The notes under the pieces are model-generated. The model saw only the letters and a list, made by a program, of their open reading frames with translations. It was not told the DNA's origin and searched no databases. A stretch of 64,000 nucleotides of DNA from Neoechinorhynchus agilis (lineage: Eukaryota; Acanthocephala): contig CM121343.1 of NCBI GenBank assembly GCA_051530055.1, forward strand, positions 3,844,001 through 3,908,000, written 5' to 3'. The position numbers were made by a program, and so were the translations under genes. This document shows, piece by piece, positions 1 to 11,218 of this stretch. How positions within the stretch are numbered: position 1 is the stretch's first letter; each line of letters begins with the position of its first letter.

Positions 1-2067
1 ATCGCTCCCTGGCTAAAACTCAATTCGTCCCGCTCGTTTGCAACAAAATCGTATTTCGCCGCCGCTTGCATTGTTCAAAAGTCAATTTATGTTTGTGTGT
101 GTGTTTGATCGCACCAGAATCAGTGTTTGCAGTATTTACTTTGAGTAATCTGAAACTGAGCCGAAATATCATTCAGGTATCCAGTTGTGCCACTTCAAGT
201 GAAAAATTCAATTTATCAACTGCACCTGAATTCGCGACGTAACAACTCGTTACATTGAAATGAAGATCAGCTAAGGGCATCGTTCTGTTGCACTCCAAAA
301 CTTAATCTTAAAACCTGCAGAATTAATTTACTTTCTTTTTCTTAGTTTTACCACCTCTCTGGAATTTAAGTTCACTAATCTATATTTAACCGATATTTCA
401 TTTTTCGGATAATTCCGACATTTCCCCCGAGGTTTGCCATTGTTAAAGTGTTTTATTCACGACAAAATATCGGTTAAATAAATTAGTGGATTTAAATCCC
501 CCGGGGTGGCAAAATTACCAAAAGAAAGTATCTTTTTCGCCGAAGATAATATTAATTTAGTTGAAATAATGTTTGAACCCAGACCGGCATTAAAAATTCT
601 TCTTAAACTCAAAGAGATCAATGTTAGAGCTATAAGAAAGTGTCTGCGGAAACTAAAATTTCTTTTTCTACTTAAAATTTGAACATTCACGTCACTTTTT
701 TGTGTTTAAACATTACGAAAGGGATTTCGCCACAGACTTTACCTTAAATCCAACAAAGAATATTTACAAAAAACTCGGCCTACATCCTGAGTGTTTTTAA
801 AACCCGAAACAAGCAGTTTCCTTCTCCAATACGTGATCATTTCTGTTCTTTTTTACCATGTTCTGAGTTAGTGATTCGAGTATGTACAACAAAGTTCCCA
901 CGTAGAACACTCGTTTCGAATGAAAGAGTTTCTTGAGTCTCTAGAGCATGCTCCGTTCCTTCTTGAGAAACTTCCTGACAAATATGAGTCCCTTTACAAA
1001 CGCTCACGTAGTCGCTTAGTTTGCTTATTGTCACCTATGGTACAACACTCAAAATGGAGACTTGTGAGAAATAAAAGAAACGCATGTAGCTCAAAGACCT
1101 TTTAGAGAATGTAGAGACTTACAGCTCACTTACAAATCACTTTCTTAACAACGCCAGCCAATCATTGATTATTATAAATTGCATTAAGCGGAGACGCGAG
1201 GAACACTTCAGCGGACGTTTTTCAATATCTTTTACAGGATTCAAATGCCAACATAGACGCATTCAAATATTGGAAAAGCAAAGAGTCCATTAATTAAAAA
1301 AATCAAGAATCTAATTAAATTTGGCCAGAAAAGCTGCGTGAAAGTTTTTTCTACTTGATTTACTATTTGACCAACGAGTAAAATATAAATAGATTGCACA
1401 CTTAATTTCGGAAAAAACCATTGTGTATTTTAATCTAACCAGAAAACGAATGAGAATAGCAAACATGAAGACGATAAAGTACCGTTTTTACTACTAGTTT
1501 TTTTACAGAAATTTAAATGCAAATTTCTTTAATTCGTTTATGAGATGGAGAGAGCGACCCACGGGTGTAGAGGCATCGTTGAATGATTGCTATTTATAGT
1601 GTTAATCGCAAAATGTGGCAATGATTTGTAAGATAGCAGCCTCGCGTCCAGACGAAAAAGACAGTATCGGGACGTATGATAGGAATTTCCAAAAACGAGG
1701 AATAATATTCCGTTCATGTAGATGTGCTGAATGGTGGTTGCTATTTCTTGAAGTACTAAAAAAGTTCCAACTTTACAACATTATGATGTAAGGTGCGAGC
1801 TATTCAAGAGTATAAATTCCCATGCAACTATTCGTTATCTAACAGTAAGTTCAGTCTTACACAAATAATCTTTCTCAATCTGAAACGATTAAAAGCAATG
1901 TCTGTTTGCAGATAATAAATAGATTTTTTATGTGCCGAAATCTTCATAGTTCCAAAGAAGTAGAAAAAAACGGGTGAGGTCGCATAATTCGACCGAGACC
2001 GTCTTCAAAAGATGTGACAGTGATTCTAAGCAGTTTCGTAATTTATAACTTTATTTGACATAGATAC
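1..2067. other. No gene recognised
   Basis: Short open frames here have no recognisable protein character. The stretch is AT-rich and only contains scattered direct-repeat fragments. It may hold regulatory DNA or an upstream exon, but nothing in the sequence lets me say so. Confidence 0.5.
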
Positions 2068-2214
2068 GACCTAGAGTTTATTTATTTACTTAGCTTTCGC
2101 CATATTACGGCTTCGACTGGGCAATTGTTTAAAGCTTACTTGTATTTTCCCCACAAAACAATTGCCCAGTTGAAGCTGTAATATGGCGAAAGCTAAGTAA
2201 ATAAACTCTGGGTC
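2068..2214. repeat. Foldback palindrome (MITE-like)
   Basis: The left arm (2068-2132) reads gacctagagtttatttattt and continues to a gggcaattgttt end. It is matched almost perfectly by the inverted right arm (about 2156-2214), with a loop of only about 20 bases. A near-perfect inverted repeat of this size is typical of a non-autonomous foldback or MITE element. No coding capacity. Confidence 0.8.
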
Positions 2215-2410
2215 TTAATTGTCAGCTTGGAAAATCAAGCAGCGATTCACGCTATTATGGTGGCTGGTACTGGCTGAGCATCTATAAAATGTAGATTTTT
2301 GACAGCAAATACCGGAAAAATGTATTTAGTTTGAATTTTTTCATCTGTATTTGGGTAAATAATTTCTGAAACACTTGCAAATTAAAACAATTAACATATA
2401 ATTTTAATGT

Positions 2411-3390
2411 CATATATCATTGTCCTCGGGGTAAATTTGATTGTACGATGGCGAATCCTGTCCCCGGAGTTATCGATACTCATTTATTTAAGAAATATTT
2501 CGCAAGGTTTTCCTTGCCTCTTCAGTCTCTAGCGAAATATTTCTCAAATAAAAAAATGAGTAACGACAACACCGGGGACAGGATTCGCCAACGTACAAGA
2601 TATTGATTTAGTATTCTTAAAATAGATATTGATTTCATATATCATTGTCCTCGGGGTAAATTTGATTGTACGTTGGCGAATCCTGTCCCCGGAGTTATCG
2701 ATACTCATTTATTTAAGAAATATTTCGCAAGGTTTTCCTTGCCTCTTCAGTCTCTAGCGAAATATTTCTCAAATAAAAAAACGAGTAACGACAACACCGG
2801 GGACAGGATTCGCCAACGTACAAGATATTGATTTAGTATTCTTAAAATAGATATTGATTTCATATATCATTGTCCTCGGGGTAAATTTGATTGTACGTTG
2901 GCGAATCCTGTCCCCGGAGTTATCGATACTCATTTATTTAAGAAATATTTCGCAAGGTTTTCCTTGCCTCTTCAGTCTCTAGCGAAATATTTCTCAAATA
3001 AAAAAACGAGTAACGACAACACCGGGGACAGGATTCGCCAACGTACAAGATATTGATTTATTATTCTCGAAATAGATATTGATTTCATACATCATTGTCC
3101 TCGGGGTAAATTTGATTGTACGTTGGCGAATCCTGTCCCCGGAGTTATCGATACTCATTTATTTGAGAAATATTTCGCAAGGTTTTCCTTGCCTCTTCAG
3201 TCGTTATTGTTTGTAAGTTTTTAAATATGTGAGTTCGCCTTTGTAAGTTTTTAAATATATGAGTTCAAACATATTTAAAAACTTACAAACAATAGCGACT
3301 GGAGAGGCAAGGAAAACCTTGCGAAATATTTCTCAAATAAATGAGTATTGATAACACCGGGAACAGGATTCGCCAAAGTACAATATAATT
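2411..3390. repeat. 225-bp tandem array of foldback elements
   Basis: Repeat starts lie at 2411, 2636, 2861 and 3086, an exact 225-bp step. Each unit is itself a palindrome: the outer arms carry ttggcgaatcctgtccccgg and its inverse, and the inner part carries gaaatatttcgcaagg and its inverse. The fourth unit is longer (to about 3390), with extended arms around a central gtaagtttttaaatat inverted pair. The first three therefore look like internally deleted derivatives of the long form that were then amplified in tandem. A solo right arm of the same family lies at about 40620-40690. Confidence 0.85.
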
Positions 3391-4153
3391 TTAATTTACA
3401 TTGTGCAGAAGCCGCTCACCAAGCTTAACGCAAATTGTTTTTAATAACTTAAGGCAAAATAATAATTTACAAAGAGCCAAATATTCTAGAACCAATAATA
3501 TCGATTGGTAAACCCATTTCGTCTACGAAAAAACACAAGATTGGATATCTCAGAAATTGGCGGGAAAAACTGCTTGAGCTTTGTTACTCCACTTTATAAT
3601 CTTTCCCAGAATGCCTTTTTGAGCAGAATTCAGTGTATTGGGAGATTTTCACTTAGGAGGTCTTTTGGTTTTTTACCATTTTCTCTAATTACCAATGACG
3701 TTCAGTGCAAGTGAATTAAACGTTTAAGTCATTGGCAAAAATCGATAATTCATATGTAAACGCCACGAGGCTTTGCACGAGTGGGAAATCAATATAAATG
3801 CATTATCGATTTGGACAAAACTGAGAATCGTGTGTAAAATTGAAATTTCACCTCGTTTTTCTGCTCGTGTTTTCATACCCGAACGAAATCAATAAAATTC
3901 CGGTTCGAAATTTCGAAAACAAACAAAACTCCCGAGAACTTCTAACGGCCAAAATGTAAGCCCCATTCGTTAAATAAACTTCAACCTAAAGGGCCAAAAT
4001 ATTGAATATCGACCTAACTCAAGATTGTAGGGCAGAGTAAGACACCGAATCTTTGCTCGGAAAATTCGTTGAGACCGTACACGAAAGAATTAACCGATGA
4101 ATGTGACTTGCGACCGATATCGTTTAGTTTGGATGCAGCAAGAACGATAGCAA
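3391..4153. other. Upstream region of the mitofusin gene, no gene seen
   Basis: About 760 bases without a convincing coding region. It presumably contains the promoter and 5'UTR of the downstream mitofusin gene, but no core promoter element stands out. Confidence 0.4.
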
Positions 4154-7118
4154 ATGTCTGATATCGATTTATCTGGTTTGTCCGATATTGAATCGAGTCT
4201 CAAAGTATTTCGAGATGCTAAGCATGAATTAATTGACTTGTTTCAGCGACTTGGAACGCTTTCGAATGCTCTACAGTCGTTCATTTGCGGTATTTGACCA
4301 ATGTTTTGATTGGCTTTCTTGCTTACCATTTTCTAACTAGGCCAAGAGATTTCATTATTGGTCAAAGGCAGTGATGTAGTCGAGATGTTGAATTTTGATG
4401 AAAATATATCTCGAGTCACGGCCATTCTTAAGATGTTATCTCGTAATAGCATGAAAGTTTGTTTTTTTGGAAGAACAAGCAATGGGAAGAGTACGGTGAT
4501 CAACTGCATGCTGCGAGATCGAATATTACCCGCTGGATTAGGTCATACGACTAACTGTTTTTTACAGGTCAGACTATTCCCAATCATTTTCCGATTAACG
4601 TGTTTATATTTCATAGATTGAAGGTTCAAATGAAGCCAAAGACACGGGTCCCTATTGTATTGTTCCTGGTCACGACGACAAACCATTTGAGATTGATGTT
4701 CTGGATTCAATTGCGAATGAAGAAGGGGACGACTTTAAAGTGGGTATCAGTGAGCTTGTCCGGATAATATGGCCTAAAGACGCCTGTAAATTTTTGAATG
4801 AGGATATTGTGCTGATTGATAGTCCTGGTATTGATGTCAGTGCGGACCTTGATTCATGGATCGAAGCTTACTGCATGGATGCGGACGTTTTTGTTTTAGT
4901 TTGCAACAGTGAAGCCGTCCTAAGTCGAACGGTGAGTTTCCTTTTTACACCACCTTTGTTACTGATTCTCAAAAACAACAAATAGGAGCGCAACTTCTTT
5001 GTTTCAGTGAGTGAAAAACTATCTAGTCCAAACATATTTATTTTAAACAATCGATGGGATATGACATCAAATGAGAGAAGGATGCACGAACTTCGTAAAC
5101 AACACCAAAAACTGGAAACGGAGTTTTTGTGCGTGAAAATCAAAGTCTGTTCCACTGAAGCTGAAGCAAGCAAGCGCATTTTCTTCGTATCAGCCAAAGA
5201 AACCCTTTCTAAACGGATATTGGAATTGAGACCTGACGCTAATGAAACAATCATTCAATTACCCGGTAATGACGAACGGAGTGACGAATTTGATGCTTTC
5301 GAACAAGAGTTCACTAAGTGTATCAGCCAAAGTGCTGTCAGGACAAAATTCAAACCCCATACGGAACAAGGATTCAGAATCGCATGCCATTATATCCATA
5401 TGCTGAAATCGTTGCTTACTGAAATACAAGAAAAAAGTTACTTACTCGAAGAAAAACATAACTTTAGAGATCCTTCTTTAACCTGGTTGTGCATTTATAT
5501 TCCAAATTTTGCAATTTAATGAAACGTTCATCCTATAATCAATTAAGCAGCTTGACTTCTTAACAATAAGTACTTATACGGAGATTTTTGGTTTCAAACG
5601 TTCCCCTTGCACTCGTCTTTGATTGGACAACGAACTCAAATTGCCTTTGCACCTTCTCGCTTGTTGTGTTTTTCAGCAAATAGCGCTTTGAAGTCTTATT
5701 CTAATTTTGTTAATTATTTTTTAATGTGGTTTTTGTATTAATGTTGGTGTATCAAAGCATTTTTAATATACAAAACTCGTCAATAAAGAAAATCAATGTT
5801 CTTTTGTACGCTTTTAAGTGGTTGTTTTTAATACACTTTTTTAATTTTCTTTAATGTTAAACGGGTAAAGAAATCTCTAGGATAAAGAGTTTGTTCAACG
5901 GGCAGAAAACATGGAACGACGATTGCATGAACTTACATATTTTGTGAAGGACAGGATTGGCCAGGTATCGATGGTAGTTGAAGAGAAGGTTTCATGTGCA
6001 CTTTACGACGAATCGATACGATTGGCTGATTTGGTTGACAAATTTAAAGTTCCATTCAATTCGGAAGCGAATCATATTTCGTATTATAAGGAAGAGCTGA
6101 ACAAGTATTTGGAGCAGAAATTGGGTGAAAATTTAAGTAGCCGATTGGGTCGCGTTTTAGCGACCACAACTGAAACGGTTGGCAAAGATGTAAGAGACCG
6201 GATAGTTGAATTGTTAGCCGATGATGTTTCTTCGATAAATGATGTCCTACGAATCGTATACCGAGTTGATTTCTCTTCTGCTTATAGTCTCTACTTTTCG
6301 AACTTATGTTCCGATTTCAGGTAAGTTTCATTTAGAACGATACTTGTTTTACAATGTCAACTACTTTAGTGAAGACATCAGTTTCAAATTTTCGCTTTCT
6401 CCGTATATTTTATTCGCTAGGATTTCCGCAAGATTCCGTAAAAATGTCAAACGTGATACTAAGTGGTCACCAACGGCTCCTCCTCTCCCTACAGCTCAAA
6501 GTCAAGAAGCAATGGAAATCGTTAAAGTAAGATTTTATATATTGATTTTCTTCTAAAATTGAATTCAAATAGCGATACTCACATCAGTCACAACAGTCAA
6601 GTGGATCATTAACATCAACAACTACGAATACTCTTCTTGCAATGCAAGCACTGGCGTTCCTGTCATCACCTAACAGTGCCGCTGCTGTTGCGATTGTAGG
6701 TGGATCGACGATCGCTTTTCGCGGATGGAAGATTTTGATCGGTGTTGGAGTTGCGATTGGTAGCGTATACGTCATTGAACGTGCCATGTGGACTCGCAGA
6801 GCTCAAGAAAGGACTTTTAAACGGCAATATGTCGATTTTGCGTCAGCTAAGCTTAAAATGGTTGCGGACAAAACAAGCGGAACTGCAAGTCAGCAGGTTC
6901 AACACGAATTAAGTCTTTATTTTGCACAAGTATGCCGATACGTCGATGAAAGTAAGGATCGAGTTTTGGACCAAGTCGGAAAACTGGAGGATCAGCTCAA
7001 AAATGTTATTTCTGTTAGTCAAAAATTGAAAACTTTCCTTGACTCCGCGACTGCTATACGTGATGCTATCGACGGATTTTCACACAAATTTCTATTTGAC
7101 ACAAAACATGGGCTATAG
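4154..7118 (+). CDS. MFN: Mitofusin (outer mitochondrial membrane fusion GTPase)
   Basis: A dynamin-like GTPase that tethers and fuses outer mitochondrial membranes. Exons read from the sequence: 4154-4289, 4341-4567, 4617-4931, 4986 to about 5466, about 5880-6308, then short introns near 6310-6370 and 6525-6572, ending 7118. The first introns are 51, 49 and 54 nt. Seen motifs: P-loop GRTSNGKST (about residues 89-97), G3 IDSPG and the mitofusin-type G4 NNRWD. Downstream there is a helical region, then a glycine-rich hydrophobic membrane segment ([20 protein letters not shown]) and the conserved block ERAFKRQ-like ([12 protein letters not shown]), followed by the C-terminal heptad repeat. Gene order of domains matches human MFN1/2 throughout. 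The junction between exons 4 and 5, across a roughly 400-nt intron, was not fixed to the base; one workable pairing ends the exon at an aaaaaa|gttact donor. The ATG at 4154 is the first in frame and has no acceptor directly before it. Confidence 0.93.
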
Positions 7119-7920
7119 AGAGAAAGAGACCATGTTCATTCAATGAAATAATGTGATATTAGATGGAATATGTACTCGATTTTATCCGATAACATGATAA
7201 CCTTTGCGATTTGTTTTAAACTTTGACGTACACTACTTTTTTTCGCTCCGAAAAACCTTACGCTTTTCAGTTAGAGGTTCAATGAAAATAAAACTACGAT
7301 TATACCCTTAAATATTAATTCAAAATCAGCTCCAGTCTCTCCGAGACTGAGGGATATTTCATAAAAAACACTGAACTTTTCTCTCGAACTAACCGTTTTA
7401 CCCATCGTTTGTCGCGAATGTGTATTTGGTATTTTATAATAGAAGAATTAATCAAAACCTGCGCCTGTCTAAAAAAGCGAGAGGCGGGTTCGGAGGAAAC
7501 TTGAATGTCGTTTACTACCAAATTTTCCGGAAAACAACCCTTTGCTTGTCGGTTTTCCGTTCTTTTCATTAATCCTACAAAGCATAAGTCTGCAACGGGA
7601 CGCTGTCTCCCGTTACACCACTAAGGCAGCTGAGTGATCCAGAAAGGCGGTGGGTGAATGATTTCATGACCTTAAAAAATAAGTTCTCTCATTGTCGATA
7701 TTATTTTAGGTGCGTATTTAACAACCTTGATAGACGCGTATGAGATTGTACTTCCGAAATCAATCGGAACCAATAAATCCTTGTAATTTTTCAACGCCTA
7801 TTTGTCGCTAAAAGGTTCGGAATCATTAGTAAATAATGCGATAAAGTATTTTATCCGAGGCACACCTATGAGTTTAGTCATAAAGAGTTCGATTTATTCG
7901 AGATTCCTCCTGCAAACACC
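7119..7920. repeat. Intergenic; LINE 3'-tail and foldback fragments
   Basis: This lies between the convergent mitofusin and CCT7 genes. Bases about 7566-7665 carry a LINE 3' end in + orientation: cctacaaagcataagtctgc is followed by a cgttacaccactaaggcag tail that recurs inverted near 23340. Bases about 7710-7775 carry caaccttgatagacgcgta and ccgaaatcaatcgga, pieces of the foldback family better preserved at 22616-22751. No convincing gene. Confidence 0.5.
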
Positions 7921-9876
7921 TCAACGGTTCGCCGCACTCGGTGGCGCTTTTATGGTCTGGTCAACGCTAAGTACCAAGCATACCGCTTCCGTTGCTGCTC
8001 TGATACAATTGATTTTCACGCTAGCAGGTTCCCATATTCCAGTTTCGAAAGTGTCCACAATTGAATCAACTTTATTGACATCGACCCCATACGACTTACC
8101 TTTATAATCGACTTCATATTTGATTTCCAACTTTATAGCCGAATTAGTTTTCGACTCTAAACATAATGACTTGGCAGACTCTGAATGCGAAGCCACAAAT
8201 GGCGACAACTCAATATTTTCGAATCGAACAAGAGAACGAGTTTTATCAGTGCTTGAGCTAAAATTTAGCGATAGCAAATCGGTTCCAATGGGCTGTATGG
8301 CATGAACAGAGAAGCGCAATTCAAATTGTTTGTTCAAATCTTTAATCTCAGTCGTTGCAACGGTCTTTTGCGACGCATCAACTCCACGGTACAGAACGAC
8401 AGTGAACATTTGATCATCAGTGACATTTAGTTTAGAAAGCAGTCGACAATTCAAGATAAAATCCCGTTCACTGTGTTTTTGACGGAGTAGAGTAAGAGCG
8501 TTGATTGAATCGAACCCTGCATTATCGCACAGCTGACGCGGAATCACTTCAAATGCTCTTCCAATTATCCTAATAACCAATTGATCCTTACCACTGACAG
8601 TCAAACTTCTTATTCGCAAATATCCGGACACGTCCATTTCACAGGCTCCTCCACCAGCAACGATCAAATCATTCTTAAGCGTCCTTCTTACAACCATAAT
8701 CGCATCATGAAGTGACCTTTCGGTTTCATCCATATATTGCTGCGCTCCACCTCTTATTATAAAAGTACACGACTTTCCAAGAGGACAATCTTTGAACACA
8801 TTGAACCTACACGCACCAATCTGAACCTCATCGAATCGCCCACATCGTCCGTACGAAGAATCACTGATGTTATCAACCGTGGACACAATGCATCCACCAC
8901 AAGCCTTCATTGTCCTGGTCATGTCTTCATCGGGAATACGACCAGCACAGAATATTCCTCGATCCGCGAAATACTGAGTAGCTACGTCACCAATTGGAAG
9001 ACGAGAAAGGACTACATTTACGCCTGCATTAGCCAAAACTTCCATCTTTTTATAAAGAATGGTCCATTCAGCGTCGATAACTTGCTGATAATCCTCAACA
9101 GATCGAATCCTAAGTTCAGCATTGTCCCTTTCTGCCTTTAATTCAAGTTCAATGTTCAATAGAGCTATTTTAGCACCTTTGTAAGTCTTTGGTTGCATTT
9201 CAAACCCAGCGTAGGAGAAAGCTTTTTTAAAAGCAACTCCATCGATCAGACAAGAATCGCTGACGCTACCACCAGCCACTTTTTTTATTCCAATCATTTG
9301 AAGTGGTAAAGATTCCTGATCCAGCATTAAGACGGCTTTCACAACCAAATGCGCAAAATGTCCCTTGTGTTGAGCGATCAATTTCGAGTTTAGACTGGTT
9401 GTTGCACAACGCTTTAAAAGTCCAATATCAACTTGATTGTTGTTTGTTCGGATACTCACAGCGGACTCATTTATTTTCTCGACGGCCATTGCACAAGCAC
9501 GACGAGTAGCGCGGATTATAGCGGTTGGGTGGACGCCGTCCATTACTAATTTTTTTAAATGGTTGATCATCTCGCATGCTAGTAAAACAACACTGGTGGT
9601 GCCATCGCCTACTTCATCATCCTGCGATCGAGCTATCTCGACTAAGGATTTAGCTGCTGGATGAACTACTTCAAGGCAGCTCATTACCGTCGCACCGTCA
9701 TTGCTCACTGTTACCTTCCGTGAGCTATCCACTATGAGTTTATCCATTCCGCATGGACCCAAAGTTGTACGAACAGCCTCACCAACCGCTAAACAAGCAT
9801 TCAGATTCGACACGAGGTGCTGGTCACCATCAGAAGCATTGGAACCGTCCTTAAGAATTATCACCGTAGGATGCAT
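7921..9876 (-). CDS. CCT7: CCT7, chaperonin TCP-1 subunit eta, with a large in-frame insertion
   Basis: Subunit eta of the cytosolic CCT/TRiC ring, which folds actin, tubulin and other substrates using ATP. One uninterrupted frame of 651 codons. Group II chaperonin motifs are clear: LGPCGMDKLIVD, NDGATVM, the catalytic-loop GDGTTSVV, apical-domain GGSVSDSCLIDGVAF and GGGACEMD, and the C-terminal block ending in a FETGIWEPA-type motif. Eta subunits are usually about 540-560 residues. The excess is an insertion of about 120 residues between LLRQKHS and KSYGVDVN (about 8100-8471), where other eta subunits have a short loop. The insertion has no stop and looks coding, but it is also flanked by possible splice sites that would join in frame (see findings). 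Start: the first ATG, preceded within 8 bases by a tctcctcag acceptor-like sequence. A perfect CRE (TGACGTCA) lies about 95 bases upstream. Confidence 0.93.
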   Translation of the reverse strand: MHPTVIILKDGSNASDGDQHLVSNLNACLAVGEAVRTTLGPCGMDKLIVDSSRKVTVSNDGATVMSCLEVVHPAAKSLVEIARSQDDEVGDGTTSVVLLACEMINHLKKLVMDGVHPTAIIRATRRACAMAVEKINESAVSIRTNNNQVDIGLLKRCATTSLNSKLIAQHKGHFAHLVVKAVLMLDQESLPLQMIGIKKVAGGSVSDSCLIDGVAFKKAFSYAGFEMQPKTYKGAKIALLNIELELKAERDNAELRIRSVEDYQQVIDAEWTILYKKMEVLANAGVNVVLSRLPIGDVATQYFADRGIFCAGRIPDEDMTRTMKACGGCIVSTVDNISDSSYGRCGRFDEVQIGACRFNVFKDCPLGKSCTFIIRGGAQQYMDETERSLHDAIMVVRRTLKNDLIVAGGGACEMDVSGYLRIRSLTVSGKDQLVIRIIGRAFEVIPRQLCDNAGFDSINALTLLRQKHSERDFILNCRLLSKLNVTDDQMFTVVLYRGVDASQKTVATTEIKDLNKQFELRFSVHAIQPIGTDLLSLNFSSSTDKTRSLVRFENIELSPFVASHSESAKSLCLESKTNSAIKLEIKYEVDYKGKSYGVDVNKVDSIVDTFETGIWEPASVKINCIRAATEAVCLVLSVDQTIKAPPSAANR

Positions 9877-9970
9877 TCGATCTGCTGAGGAGAAACGCTA
9901 AGAACGGGCGACGCACAAACATGCGAAGGAACCACAAAACCCGGAAGTGTCGACGATTCGCAAATTGTTG

Positions 9971-9978
9971 TGACGTCA
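9971..9978. promoter_or_regulatory. CRE/ATF-type palindrome upstream of CCT7
   Basis: A perfect TGACGTCA lies 95-102 bases upstream of the CCT7 ATG. CREB/ATF family proteins bind this palindrome. A second perfect copy lies in the TBCE divergent promoter (49668-49675). Functional use is inferred from position only. Confidence 0.4.
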
Positions 9979-10116
9979 CTTATCCTAACTTTTTTATAAA
10001 AACTTTTAAAAGTACGTTCCACAAATCCCTGACGCACAGTTACATTCAACGGTCATAGGCGAATCGCAATGCGTTCCCCTTTTTGGACTTTTTGATAATT
10101 AGATAAGAAACAGAGT

Positions 10117-10440
10117 TTGCAACCAGTGATTATACAGGAAGATTGGCGCACCGATGACAAATACTCATTTATCAAAATGGTCCCGTTTAATTATAAAACG
10201 AAAAGCATGAAGTCTCGGTTTGATTGTGCCTACTACTATTGCTCCAATAGGGATTTCCTCAAAAATAAGTCAGAGCTTCTTAGAAATACGTTCAAAGGAA
10301 AGGGCTATCAAATCTACGTGATAAGAAGAGCAAGTTGCAGTTTTCTATGGAAGGAAAACAGCGTGACAGGAGTCGAAACGAAGGGCCTTCATAAGTGTGG
10401 CATTCGTCGGCGAAGAGTTTTTCACCACAATTAACGATTT
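10117..10440 (+). pseudogene. Possible degenerate retroelement fragment
   Basis: The frame encodes a stretch (FDCAYYYCSNRDFLKNKSEL and onward through an RNTFKGKGY segment) resembling the region after the reverse transcriptase in some Penelope- or LINE-like elements, where short 'RNxFxxxGYP' sequences are common. A second frame a little downstream reads FISVAFVGEEF, also of that kind. The match is weak and the fragment is isolated. It could equally be chance. The rest of 10050-11218 shows nothing recognisable. Confidence 0.2.
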
Positions 10441-11218
10441 GATTAATGGAGCTGCGCCCAAAGACATAGATTCTAATAACAAAAGAACAAAAAAATGCTC
10501 TGAGGAGAGGTACTGATGCCAGTTCTGCTATGGAATGTTCGTGATTTCATTTCTGGACTGTTCTGCTACTTTCTTGAGAAAGCTTTTTCGACAAAAGAAT
10601 ATCAGCGGACACGAACTTCGGTCCAGCGTATTGACAGAAATATATTTCCTTTTTGACAACTTTTTGTTTTTAACCGGTAAAAACAAAACTTGATCATTGA
10701 TGCGGCTGGAAAATCAAGTTGTGTTTCAAAAGGTTTTCTACAAATTACCGTTGCATTGCCTTTAATACATTCCCACAAACCATTGATCGGGCTTGTTATG
10801 GAAATTGGCTGGGATGGACTCTGAGAGCTCCATGTTTTTTGGAGGCATTTCCATTCGTATTTAAGTACGCAATTTGTCGATGGACATTTGTTTATTCAAA
10901 TCTTTTGATCGGCATTTTCGAATCAACACAATCGCACTCTTCTCCATTAATTGCGATACACAAATAAGCTCACAATGAACACCTATAACTGATTTTGGTT
11001 TTCTTGTTAGTGTTCTTTAACATATTACCAGGAGTCTTTTCTTTATTTTGCTATCCGGTACTCATTTTGCCCAAGGCCAGCAATTTCTCTAATTTGATTA
11101 AAAGCCTTCATGGGGCTAAATCGTTTATCGCATTTTTAACAACGGAATCTTAGAGGATTGAAAGTGGAGTTTAGTCTTCTATGGAAGGAAAAGGCCGAAA
11201 CGACTCCAATATCAACAT

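Noticed and set aside
7315-7569. 84-residue minus-strand frame between mitofusin and CCT7
   Set aside because: It has no recognisable domain and runs into the LINE tail. It is probably chance.
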